NCBI GenBank assembly: GCA_021821445.1
Contig: JAKACK010000009.1
Coordinates: 1-40,013, forward strand
DNA: 40,013 nt
DNA from: Microcaldota archaeon
GTDB lineage: Archaea; Micrarchaeota; Micrarchaeia; Micrarchaeales; Micrarchaeaceae
Reading direction: 5' to 3'
The translations under genes were made by a program, and so were the position numbers. A model generated the notes under the pieces. That model had not been told where the DNA came from. It made no database searches and saw nothing but the letters and a program-made list of their open reading frames with translations. Below are positions 1-7,818 of the stretch, one piece after another. Position 1 is the stretch's first letter. Each line of letters opens with the position of its first letter.

Positions 1-428
1 TAGGAACAACATGTACCGCAACATCTGGTGCATTGTGTACATCTCCTATAGCATCACCTGGAAACTTCATAGTAACATTAGGACAAGTAGGTACAACAGA
101 CTGGGGAACTACAACTTTCGCATTCGTTCCAACAGGTTCTGTAATGCCAACAACATCTAGTCTGATATCATTCCCAGCTGGTTCGGTATTAGGAACTGTA
201 AAAGGATCTGTAGCTGATACTAGTAACGCATTACGAGCAACTTCTATGACAAGTGGATTTACTACGACTGTAGATTTCAGTGATGCAAATTCTATAGGAA
301 CAGGAACAATTCCAACAGCAGTAGGATCAACAACCTCTGGAGAAATATGGGCAATATATGAATTACCCTCATCTTCTACAACCTATTATGCACAAGAACT
401 TGGAAAAGTAACAATGAAGATATCTTGA
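1..428 (+). CDS. Pilin-like surface protein, 5' end cut by window edge
   Basis: The frame is open from the first base (the first two bases complete a codon and GGA follows at position 3) to TGA at 426-428, so the true start and the class III signal peptide lie outside the window. The visible part is a Ser/Thr/Gly/Ala-rich exported domain. It shares the block beginning GTTCTATSGALCTSPIA and the C-terminal blocks GEIWAIYELPSS and YYAQELGKVTMKIS with the next gene, so the two are tandem paralogues, but its centre is shorter and different. By analogy with that neighbour it is probably a subunit of a type IV pilus-like filament. Function is inferred from the paralogue only. Confidence 0.75.
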   Translation, partial: GTTCTATSGALCTSPIASPGNFIVTLGQVGTTDWGTTTFAFVPTGSVMPTTSSLISFPAGSVLGTVKGSVADTSNALRATSMTSGFTTTVDFSDANSIGTGTIPTAVGSTTSGEIWAIYELPSSSTTYYAQELGKVTMKIS

Positions 429-448
429 TTTGATATCTTTATTTTTTT
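418..448 (+). terminator. Hairpin plus T-tract terminator overlapping the stop codon
   Basis: A perfect 7-bp inverted repeat, AGATATC (418-424) and GATATCT (432-438), encloses a 7-base loop that contains the TGA stop codon (426-428). TTATTTTTTT follows at once. An equivalent hairpin ends the second pilin gene. Confidence 0.6.
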
Positions 449-526
449 GACTTTATATTTTATATTTAACCTCTTATTCTATTTATTTTAAAATTGTATG
501 TTGATATTAACCAATTTATAATAAGG

Positions 527-534
527 TTTAAATA
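527..534 (+). promoter_or_regulatory. TATA box of the second pilin gene
   Basis: TTTAAATA lies about 27 bases upstream of the GTG at 558 and 36 upstream of the ATG at 567. Archaeal spacing would put transcription start near 557-560, giving a leader of under ten bases for the ATG. This supports independent transcription from the upstream paralogue. Confidence 0.6.
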
Positions 535-566
535 CTTTAAATTCAATAAATATATAAGTGGATATT

Positions 567-1205
567 ATGGAAAACACTAAGAAAAATTTCAAAGCGCAGA
601 GCGCTATGGAATATTTGATGACTTATGGTTGGGCAATTTTGATAATTGCAATAGTACTTGCAGCACTTTATGTATTAGGAGTATTTAACGGAAGTGCATT
701 TATAGGAACAACATGTACCGCAACATCTGGTGCATTGTGTACATCTCCTATAGCAGCACCTGGTAATTTCTCAGTTACATTAGGACAAGTTGGTACAACA
801 GACTGGGCAAATACAACTTTCGCATTCGTTCCAACAGGTTCTGTAATGCCTGCAACATTAGGATTACTTTCATATCCTAATAATTCAGTAATTGGAAATG
901 TAATTGGTAGTGTAAGTACTACCGGATCTGCATCTTACACTACAGCATCAGGAGCAAAATCATCAAGTGTAAGCAGTGTTCCAGAAGCAAAGTCTATGAC
1001 AAGTGGATTCACTACAAAGGTAGTTTTCAGTGCATCATCTAATTGCTTAGATACATCATCAAACACATTAAAAAGTTGCAGTTCAATACCAAGTGCAGTA
1101 GGATCAACAACATCCGGAGAAATATGGGCAATATATGAATTACCATCATCTTCTTCAACTTATTATGCACAAGAACTTGGAAAAGTAACAATGAAGATAT
1201 CCTGA
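567..1205 (+). CDS. Type IV pilin-like protein with class III signal peptide
   Basis: The protein begins MENTKKNFKA, followed by QSAMEYLMTYGW and a strongly hydrophobic helix up to about residue 40. This is the archaeal class III signal: a short basic leader, predicted cleavage by a prepilin peptidase between Ala and Gln, and Glu at mature position 5. The rest (about 170 residues) is a Ser/Thr/Gly-rich exported domain with a few cysteines. An in-frame GTG at 558 is an alternative start; ATG 567 gives the more usual leader. It is a tandem paralogue of the upstream gene, with a longer centre that includes a Ser-rich insert. It probably forms or decorates a pilus. No assembly genes are adjacent, but a pilus operon lies at 20808-26998. 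Confidence 0.85.
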   Translation: MENTKKNFKAQSAMEYLMTYGWAILIIAIVLAALYVLGVFNGSAFIGTTCTATSGALCTSPIAAPGNFSVTLGQVGTTDWANTTFAFVPTGSVMPATLGLLSYPNNSVIGNVIGSVSTTGSASYTTASGAKSSSVSSVPEAKSMTSGFTTKVVFSASSNCLDTSSNTLKSCSSIPSAVGSTTSGEIWAIYELPSSSSTYYAQELGKVTMKIS

Positions 1206-1224
1206 TTTGATATCTTTATTTTTT
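1195..1224 (+). terminator. Hairpin plus T-tract terminator overlapping the stop codon
   Basis: AGATATC (1195-1201) and GATATCT (1209-1215) can form a 7-bp stem around a 7-base loop holding the TGA stop (1203-1205). TTATTTTTT follows. It matches the terminator of the upstream paralogue except for one loop base. Confidence 0.6.
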
Positions 1225-1301
1225 AATTTTTAATTTTTATTGCTTATTAATTATTATTTTATACAGCTATTTTTAATTTAATCTTTAATGCAAAGATTAG
1301 G

Positions 1302-1309
1302 TTTATATA
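1302..1309 (+). promoter_or_regulatory. TATA box of rfcL
   Basis: TTTATATA lies about 31 bases upstream of the ATG at 1337. The expected transcription start near 1332 gives an almost leaderless mRNA, and no Shine-Dalgarno sequence is seen. Confidence 0.55.
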
Positions 1310-1336
1310 TTTTTAAAATTTATAGTAATTGATTGA

Positions 1337-2560
1337 ATGGACATATATGAACTTTATAAATTTGATTCCTCTGAAGATATAGTAAATAATTCAGATAATA
1401 TAAGGAAAATAACCGATTATTTAAAGAATTATAAAAATGGTGAAAAACCATTACTCATAGCAGGTCCTAGTGGTACGGGTAAAACCTCAATTATAAACTT
1501 TATTCTTAAAAAGCTTGATTATAATATAGTGAATCTTGATGCAAGTGATTATAGGGATAGAGATACAATAGAAAAGAAGCTTGTTTCTGCATCTCACACT
1601 ACCTCATTATTCAACAATAAAAATGTCATAGTCCTTGATGAAATAGATGATTTGAACAATAAATACGATGCTGGTGCATCAACCGCAATCCTAAAATTAA
1701 TTAAAGAATCCTCAAATCCTATAATCTTTATAGCTAATGATGCTTGGGATAAAAAAATAGGTTTTCTAAGAAATAAAGTTGATACTATAAATTTTAGGAG
1801 TTTAACTCAATCAGAGATAAGAGAACTTCTTGAATATAAAATAAAGAAATTTAATTTAAAGGTAAAAACCGAGATGGTTGATTTTATAGTAAAGCAGTCA
1901 AATGGAGATGCTAGAGCTGCACTTAATGATCTATTTACCATATCAATAGATATAGGAGATGCTAATGAAATAGAAGAATACAGTATGGCAGGATTACGTT
2001 CTAACAAAATGGATATATTCAAATTCTTAGATAAGGTATTTATGGCGAATACATTTTCATCACCATTAATCGCTTTATCCTCAATTGATCTGGATAATGA
2101 TATGATAGTTCAATGGCTTAGTGAAAATATACCAAATATATATAAAGGTAAGGATGTTCAAAAAGCGCTTGACAATCTTGCATTGGCTACTATGTATAAT
2201 AATAGAGCTTCGAGAAAGCAATATTACCTTTACTGGAGATACCGTAATGTATTTATGACAAGTGGAATATCACTTTCAAAAAGTAAATACTATCTAAGAT
2301 CTTCAAGCTATAATTATCCTAAAAATATAAGAGAATTAAGTAAATCAAAGGAAGATAGAAAAAAGTTAAATTTAATTCTTGATAAACTCAAAAGAACTAT
2401 AAAAGAGAGTAGATTTAATTTGAGAGAATATTACATACCAATAATGAGAGAGATGGTAAAGGAGAATAATAAAGCAGGAGAAATGAATAGGGTATATGAA
2501 TTTTTTGAATTAAAATATAATTTATCAAAAGAAGATGTAGATTTTATAAAGGATCATTAA
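1337..2560 (+). CDS. rfcL: Replication factor C large subunit (clamp loader)
   Basis: This is an AAA+ ATPase of 407 residues. The P-loop GPSGTGKTS is at residues 43-51, Walker B VIVLDEIDDL at about 97-106, a sensor-1-type strand IIFIANDAWD near 130, and NGDARAALNDL in the lid region. That order and the basic helical C-terminal part fit the archaeal RFC large subunit, which with the small subunit loads PCNA onto primed DNA. The N-terminus begins MDIYELYKFDSSEDIV and lacks the usual EKYRP-type motif, so it is somewhat divergent and short. The gene has its own near-leaderless promoter. Its last four bases overlap the end of the convergent RecJ-like gene. The AAA+ assignment is certain and RFC-L is likely. 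Confidence 0.88.
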   Translation: MDIYELYKFDSSEDIVNNSDNIRKITDYLKNYKNGEKPLLIAGPSGTGKTSIINFILKKLDYNIVNLDASDYRDRDTIEKKLVSASHTTSLFNNKNVIVLDEIDDLNNKYDAGASTAILKLIKESSNPIIFIANDAWDKKIGFLRNKVDTINFRSLTQSEIRELLEYKIKKFNLKVKTEMVDFIVKQSNGDARAALNDLFTISIDIGDANEIEEYSMAGLRSNKMDIFKFLDKVFMANTFSSPLIALSSIDLDNDMIVQWLSENIPNIYKGKDVQKALDNLALATMYNNRASRKQYYLYWRYRNVFMTSGISLSKSKYYLRSSSYNYPKNIRELSKSKEDRKKLNLILDKLKRTIKESRFNLREYYIPIMREMVKENNKAGEMNRVYEFFELKYNLSKEDVDFIKDH

Positions 2561-3945
2561 TTTTCTGAGCTTTTTTCTTGGTTAAATTTTGAAATCAATG
2601 TAGATATTATTTTTTCCATTTCTCCATCTCCATCCTTTATTTTTATACTTCCCGCTTCATTATGCCCTCCACCATTACATATTAATTTTTCATCTTCAAG
2701 TTCTTTTATAACTTTTAGCAAATTTATACGATTCACTATGGAATCACTTATCCTTATTGATATGTAGTTTTTGAAGTACACCATAGTCACATTGCCATTT
2801 TTAGTTTCCAGTTCTAATTTATCATGTAGTTTTGTGGTATACCTTCCATGTTTCATGTACTCATAATCTCGTTCAGCAATATATTTGTAATCAACGACAT
2901 ATACGATTACATTATCATCCAGCGTGTATTTTTTTGCTTTCCTAACACCTATATCCAAGGATTCTTTCAATTCAAAAAGAGCTTGATTTAACACATATTC
3001 AAATTGCTCTTTATTGTCTATAATTCTTGATAAATATGCAGGGGATATTCTATAATGGTTAGGCCCATAATACTCACTCACTGTGAGAGCATCTAATACG
3101 GTTGCAAGATGATTTGCGGTCATATCATTCAAATCTGCAAAATTACTATGGTCGCTTATTAATGATGCTCCCTCCAAATCTTTATAAAATTCGCCACTCA
3201 TTATAGACGCAAATTCTGCTGTTAAAAATCCTGCAGTTACATTTGAATCCATACCATACATCCACGGATTTATGTACATATGCACTTTATCTGATGGAAA
3301 TCCTTCATAAATCGGGTGATGTTCAATCCAAATTATATCTGATTTTGTGGAATTTATAGCAGGTTCGCTATCTGGACTAGTTCCAAAGTCTGTCAAAAAT
3401 ATTAACGGTTTTTCAACCGTTTTAAAATTGTTTAAGTAATACTGATCAGAATTATATATTGAAAGGTCATAGCTTATTCCTCTATTTGGGTTCCATCCAA
3501 TGTTAAATCTTTCAATATTAAATAATTCCCCAATTTTTTTGAAAGTTTTATATAAAGCGATAGCACCTGTTGCTCCATCTCCGTCCATATGAAATCTAAC
3601 TATCATAGGAGCTCCTGACAATACTGATTTTAGAACTTGTACAGAGGCTTTTCTCAAATCCGCTTCCATTTTCTTAATATGAGGTTCTGTTATTTCTACA
3701 GTATCTAGCTTAGAGATTAATTCCGAAATAACTTTTTTATAATACTCTTCACCAACTTTTTCATCACTTAAATTAATCTTTCCTGAATCTTTATCATAAT
3801 AAATTACATTCAGTAAATTAATCTTATCTGTACTTTTGAACATGTATATGTGTTCATCATTTATTGCGGTATAAATATTTTGATTATACCTTGGATTTAA
3901 TTTTATAGAGGTTACTATTAACCTTTCATTTTCATTCTCACTCAT
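2557..3945 (-). CDS. RecJ-like DHH/DHHA1 family nuclease (GAN-type)
   Basis: The protein has 462 residues. The DHH motif I HMDGDGATG is at 119-127, a second metal-site motif TDFGTSPDS at 185-193, the motif corresponding to DHH reads EHHP at 208-211, and the DHHA1 motif GGGHNEAG lies at 425-432. These are the signatures of archaeal RecJ-like phosphoesterases, which degrade single-stranded nucleic acid and in several archaea associate with GINS at the replication fork. The Asp-to-Glu change in DHH is the only visible deviation. The N-terminal 100 residues look like a separate beta-rich domain. Its convergence with the clamp-loader gene fits a role in replication or repair. Exact substrate (DNA or RNA, and direction) cannot be read from sequence. 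Confidence 0.85.
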   Translation of the reverse strand: MSENENERLIVTSIKLNPRYNQNIYTAINDEHIYMFKSTDKINLLNVIYYDKDSGKINLSDEKVGEEYYKKVISELISKLDTVEITEPHIKKMEADLRKASVQVLKSVLSGAPMIVRFHMDGDGATGAIALYKTFKKIGELFNIERFNIGWNPNRGISYDLSIYNSDQYYLNNFKTVEKPLIFLTDFGTSPDSEPAINSTKSDIIWIEHHPIYEGFPSDKVHMYINPWMYGMDSNVTAGFLTAEFASIMSGEFYKDLEGASLISDHSNFADLNDMTANHLATVLDALTVSEYYGPNHYRISPAYLSRIIDNKEQFEYVLNQALFELKESLDIGVRKAKKYTLDDNVIVYVVDYKYIAERDYEYMKHGRYTTKLHDKLELETKNGNVTMVYFKNYISIRISDSIVNRINLLKVIKELEDEKLICNGGGHNEAGSIKIKDGDGEMEKIISTLISKFNQEKSSEN

Positions 3946-4006
3946 ATTATCACATAAAAAAATTTGTTAAATTGTTATTTTATTATAAAATTATGCCATT
4001 AATTAG

Positions 4007-5035
4007 TTATTTTAATGCATCACATTTTGTTTTTATTGTAGAATTTGTTACATAATTACAATAAGTATAATTGCCAGTTTCATTAGCCATTGAATAATAT
4101 ATACTTGAGGTACATAAACTATAAACACTGCTTGGCAAATCTGAGCATTCTTGGTTTATTTCGCTGCTATTTAAAATTGTTGGAGTTACAGGTTTAACCG
4201 CACAAACCCTGCTAAGTTTACTTCCAACATGAGAGCATAAAGAACTATTAAGGGTAATTGAATAAAGTGAGTAATAACATAATTCTCTATCTGTAGTATT
4301 TATATAAGTTAAGTAAGTGGCATCTCCAGAAATTAAGCTGTAATTTATACTGGAGCTTTTTGCTGCTCTTTGATTGGTTGGAATAAGTGAAAGTAAGTAA
4401 AATAAAGAAGTTGAGGTGTTGTTTTCTACTGAATTGCAGTATAATGAATTTTTAGTATTCATAGCGGTTTTAAAATAATACATATTATAACAAGTTGTTC
4501 TATTTGTTGAATTAATAATATAATGACAATAATTATCTGTACTATAATTAGCTTCAGATTCTAGCTTAATCCCACATTTAGATTCAAGTGCACTATTATT
4601 TAATGAAAAGCAAGTTTTAGAATTATTGATCGTTGTAAAATTATAGACACAGTTACTATAATCAGAAGAGCTTTTATTTATCATATTACAATAACTAAAT
4701 TTATCATATGCATATGCCGCATTTAAATAACAACCATTTTCAGAAGAATTCGGCAACAATTTACAGATTGACATATTCTTTGTTTTAATTGCAAGATTCT
4801 CAAGACACGATTCTTGATAACCTTTATTTAAATATGATTGACAGCCTTTTATGGAATTTACATTAGCATTTGACGAAATTGATAGCATTACTGCCAATAT
4901 AATCATCAGTATAATAAGAGGAATTAATATTATAAAAAATTTTTCTTTGTCATTTAATTTTATTTTTATTTCCTCCTGCTTATTTTCTTTCTTATTTTTT
5001 GATATATCTGAATTTTTGTTCTTTAATTTAGCCAT
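4007..5035 (-). CDS. Membrane-anchored extracellular Cys-repeat protein, unknown function
   Basis: A Lys/Asn-rich cytoplasmic N-terminus of about 32 residues is followed by one transmembrane helix (about 33-55) and an extracellular domain of roughly 285 residues. That domain carries 18 cysteines and many N-x-S/T sequons. The cysteines recur at intervals of about 10-20 residues, often in contexts such as CYLNAA, YCNMI, NCVYN and TCYNMYY, suggesting a tandem helical repeat held by disulfides. The gene starts 12 bases after the KaiC-like ATPase gene ends on the same strand, so the two are probably cotranscribed. I do not recognise a named family; similar Cys-repeat proteins occur in uncultivated archaea. 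Export by Sec and disulfide formation outside the cell are inferred. Confidence 0.7.
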   Translation of the reverse strand: MAKLKNKNSDISKNKKENKQEEIKIKLNDKEKFFIILIPLIILMIILAVMLSISSNANVNSIKGCQSYLNKGYQESCLENLAIKTKNMSICKLLPNSSENGCYLNAAYAYDKFSYCNMINKSSSDYSNCVYNFTTINNSKTCFSLNNSALESKCGIKLESEANYSTDNYCHYIINSTNRTTCYNMYYFKTAMNTKNSLYCNSVENNTSTSLFYLLSLIPTNQRAAKSSSINYSLISGDATYLTYINTTDRELCYYSLYSITLNSSLCSHVGSKLSRVCAVKPVTPTILNSSEINQECSDLPSSVYSLCTSSIYYSMANETGNYTYCNYVTNSTIKTKCDALK

Positions 5036-5047
5036 CTTCTTTCACAT

Positions 5048-5821
5048 TTATAAATCATCATCATTAGAATCCAACATAGTCTCATTTGTGCTTGTTGGTG
5101 TTAATATCGAGAATCCCTCACTAGTTATCTCATACGGGGCTAAGAACCAACTGTGATTACTTCCTCTCATCTTAACAATCTCAAGGGTAAGATTTCTTTT
5201 ATCTGCTTCACCCTCTTCATATAATAGTATAATGCCGTCAAATGTAAAGAATTCAGGATCAAATGTTACGTCCTTTCTTTCACTTGTTGGAAGTTCTGCA
5301 GTTAAAATTGATGTGACTCCCATTGATTTTAATTTTGATGTTAAAGATAACAAAGCGATTCTGTAATTTACAGGATCCGGTATCAATAAACGCAATAAAG
5401 ATATTGAATCGATAACTACGAATTTAGAACCATTCATCGCAACTATATCATCTATATCTGATATTATTGTGCTAAATGAATAACTAGGTGAATCACTCTT
5501 TTCTATTATCTTTATGGAAATACCTTTTCCCTCTATAAGTAATTTCTTTTCCTCTAATAATTTATCAATATCTTTAAATTTAGTAAATACCTCTTTAGCG
5601 TTTGCAATTATTGATTCAGGTTCTTCTTCAAATGAAATAAAACTTGATGGAACTCCTAATTTTGCCATATTGTAAGCAATTTCAAGGCTTAAAAGGGTTT
5701 TTCCTGCTCCAGGCCCACCTCCAACTATAACTTGATTTTTTAACGGTATTCCACCATATAACATATAGTCTAATCCTTTAACACCCGTTTTTAATTTAAT
5801 AATTTTGTCATCGTTATTCAT
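5048..5821 (-). CDS. KaiC-like RecA-superfamily ATPase
   Basis: The 257-residue protein opens with LKTGVKGLDYMLYGGIP, the typical KaiC/RadA-like entry. The P-loop GGGPGAGKT is near residues 34-42, acidic EEEP follows about 35 residues later, and Walker B VVIDSISLL is near 136. It is a single KaiC domain, as in the many archaeal KaiC-like ATPases that act as signalling or switch modules. It is not a two-domain clock KaiC. The canonical P-loop argues against the archaellum protein ArlH, whose ATP site usually deviates. It is the first gene of a pair with the downstream Cys-repeat membrane protein. The ATG at 5819-5821 has an AT-rich promoter about 45 bases upstream (CTTATAAA at 5863-5870, read on the other strand). 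Confidence 0.85.
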   Translation of the reverse strand: MNNDDKIIKLKTGVKGLDYMLYGGIPLKNQVIVGGGPGAGKTLLSLEIAYNMAKLGVPSSFISFEEEPESIIANAKEVFTKFKDIDKLLEEKKLLIEGKGISIKIIEKSDSPSYSFSTIISDIDDIVAMNGSKFVVIDSISLLRLLIPDPVNYRIALLSLTSKLKSMGVTSILTAELPTSERKDVTFDPEFFTFDGIILLYEEGEADKRNLTLEIVKMRGSNHSWFLAPYEITSEGFSILTPTSTNETMLDSNDDDL

Positions 5822-5925
5822 TAAATCATCAAAAATAAATGATATCCATTTACTCTTATTTACTTATAAATTTAAATATCTTTATTAAATAATAAGTATA
5901 TTGTTAAATTAATAGGGAATTAACT

Positions 5926-6735
5926 ATGAAAAAAAAATTTGTTTATATAGGTGCGATACTTATAGTTATATCAATAATAATACTAGCAGTTTTAATCGCA
6001 TACGTGAGTTCATTAACCTCATCTAGTTCTGAAAATGCGTTAGGTCTTAAAAACTTTACAGTTGATGAAAATAACATCTATTCATATCCATTTTATTCAA
6101 ATGGAAATAGTAGTTTACTAATTAGCATAATCAATAACAAAGCAGATATGATGATACTTAATGTATCAGAATTCAAAAATTGGGAGAGTACTAATGAAAC
6201 TATTGATTCAGCAATTAATAATAAAGATGCAATGTTAATAATAAACAACATAACTAATCTAACAATACCTCTTAGTCCTAAAGTAGTACCTAATTACATT
6301 TCAACTTCTAATCTTAAAGCTAATTTAGCAAATGGAATTATACCTATAGGTTATTATGATTTAGTAGTATATAATAAAAATGGCAGTCCATCTTCAAATT
6401 CATCTATTCCAGGTATAATAGATTATATACCTTCATCAAAACTCGGTTTTATATCAGGTTATTTAGATAAAATGAGCATAGCTGCTATTGTAATGATATT
6501 GCTGTTTGTAGCAGGATTAATAATCATAATATATGGTTTTATAAAAAAGGATGACCAAGAAAAAGCAATGATGAATAAAAAAGATGAAACAAGCAATTAC
6601 ATAGATAATTTATACGATTCAGTAGAAGATTCAAGCGATAAGCAAGTCAAAAGCAATAAAAGATCAAAAAACAAAGTTATAAAGAAAGCTAAAGATAAAA
6701 AGAAAAATCAGGTAAATGATCAATCGAAGAAATAA
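5926..6735 (+). CDS. Two-TM membrane protein with Lys-rich cytoplasmic tail
   Basis: The 269-residue protein has an N-terminal hydrophobic helix (about residues 5-28) and a second one near 185-208 (IAAIVMILLFVAGLIIIIYG). They flank an extracellular domain of about 150 residues that is rich in Asn/Ser and sequons. The last 60 residues are highly charged and Lys-rich, so both ends should lie in the cytoplasm. No family was recognised. It is divergently transcribed from the KaiC-like gene and followed after 16 bases by the XRE-type regulator gene, so it may be the first gene of an operon with the regulator and ASCH protein. Confidence 0.6.
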   Translation: MKKKFVYIGAILIVISIIILAVLIAYVSSLTSSSSENALGLKNFTVDENNIYSYPFYSNGNSSLLISIINNKADMMILNVSEFKNWESTNETIDSAINNKDAMLIINNITNLTIPLSPKVVPNYISTSNLKANLANGIIPIGYYDLVVYNKNGSPSSNSSIPGIIDYIPSSKLGFISGYLDKMSIAAIVMILLFVAGLIIIIYGFIKKDDQEKAMMNKKDETSNYIDNLYDSVEDSSDKQVKSNKRSKNKVIKKAKDKKKNQVNDQSKK

Positions 6736-6751
6736 TACTAAAGCTGATTAA

Positions 6752-7447
6752 ATGGATAAATTAGAAGAGAAGATAGCGGGCGAGATTACTTTATCCGATA
6801 GCCCTGGAAGTATAATGAAAAAATGGAGGGAATTATTCGGTATAACTCAGGTTGAATTATCAAAAGAACTTAAGATATCAACATCAACTATAAGTGATTA
6901 TGAAAGCAATCGTAGATTAAGTCCAGGTGTTGGGGTTGTCCGTAGATTTGTACAAACACTAATATACATTGATGAAAACAGAGGAGGGTCTGTAAAAAAG
7001 AGTTTAACTAAATTTTCAGGGCAGGAAGAACCAAATCTACCCTACTTAATACACGACTTCGTTGCACCTGTAAATGGGATAGATTTCAATAGAATAATAG
7101 AAGGGAAGATTGTAGCTAGTCAAGATTATTTAGATAACCTAAGATTATTTGGTTATACTAAGGTAGATAGTCTTAGAGTTATACTAGAAATGACACCATC
7201 AGATTATCCAAAGCTTTTTGGATCTACAAATGAACGAGTCTTTATATTCGAAAATGTTTCAACTGGTAGGTCACCTATGGTTGTAATAAGAATAGCACCC
7301 ATAAAACCTTCTGTAGTATTAATACCAAATCCAAATCTTATAAATGTTGATAAATTAGCTATAAGAATAGCGCAAATAGAACGTATACCACTCATAACAA
7401 CAAAATTAACAATAGAAGAGATAGAGAGTAGATTAAATAAGTTATAA
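6752..7447 (+). CDS. Archaeal XRE-type helix-turn-helix transcriptional regulator
   Basis: Residues about 20-65 form a clear HTH_3/XRE domain: WRELFGITQVELSKELKI, then STSTISDYESNRRLSP. The remaining 150 residues form an alpha/beta domain containing FENVSTGRSPMVVIRIAP and a C-terminal part with KLAIRIAQIERIPLITT. This two-part architecture matches a conserved archaeal regulator family of about 230 residues whose ligand is unknown. It lies 16 bases after the two-TM protein gene and 21 bases before the ASCH gene, so cotranscription is likely. Target genes cannot be deduced. Confidence 0.85.
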   Translation: MDKLEEKIAGEITLSDSPGSIMKKWRELFGITQVELSKELKISTSTISDYESNRRLSPGVGVVRRFVQTLIYIDENRGGSVKKSLTKFSGQEEPNLPYLIHDFVAPVNGIDFNRIIEGKIVASQDYLDNLRLFGYTKVDSLRVILEMTPSDYPKLFGSTNERVFIFENVSTGRSPMVVIRIAPIKPSVVLIPNPNLINVDKLAIRIAQIERIPLITTKLTIEEIESRLNKL

Positions 7448-7468
7448 TTAAGCAATTAAGTAATTGAT

Positions 7469-7816
7469 ATGATAATTAAATCAATATCTATAAGGGAACC
7501 TTTTGCAAGCATGATACGGGATGGTAAAAAAACAATAGAGACCCGTACATGGAAAACTAATTATAAGGGAAATTTATTGATATGTGCATCAAAATATCCA
7601 AAAACGGAGTTCAGCGGTAAAGCTATCGCAATAGCTGAACTATATAATTGCAGAAAGATGGAAAAAGGGGATGAGAGAGATGCCTGTTGTAAAATTTATG
7701 AGAAAGCCTATTCATTATGTCTTAGAAATATAAGACCTATACCCCCATTTCATGTAAAAGGAAAATTAAATCTCTTTAATACTGAAATTAACGATGATAT
7801 AGAAAAATATATCTAA
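7469..7816 (+). CDS. ASCH-domain (PUA-like) protein
   Basis: The 115-residue protein begins IKSISIREPFASMIRDGKKT and continues IETRTWKTNYKGNLLICASK. This is the hallmark of ASCH domains: a conserved Lys and Glu in the GxKTIExR segment and a beta-barrel core related to PUA domains. ASCH proteins are thought to bind RNA or nucleotides, and some are nucleases or nucleoside hydrolases. Four cysteines near residues 60-85 include a CC pair. It follows the XRE regulator gene by 21 bases in the same direction and ends two bases before the convergent flavoprotein gene. Confidence 0.82.
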   Translation: MIIKSISIREPFASMIRDGKKTIETRTWKTNYKGNLLICASKYPKTEFSGKAIAIAELYNCRKMEKGDERDACCKIYEKAYSLCLRNIRPIPPFHVKGKLNLFNTEINDDIEKYI

Positions 7817-7818
7817 AA

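Noticed and set aside
4851-5156. A 101-codon open frame on the plus strand
   Set aside because: It runs antisense across the TM segment of the Cys-repeat protein and the end of the KaiC-like gene. Both sense genes are better supported.
5048-5821. KaiC-like ATPase as archaellum protein ArlH
   Set aside because: The P-loop is canonical and the neighbours are not archaellum genes. The assembly ATPase lies 15 kb away without other archaellum components.
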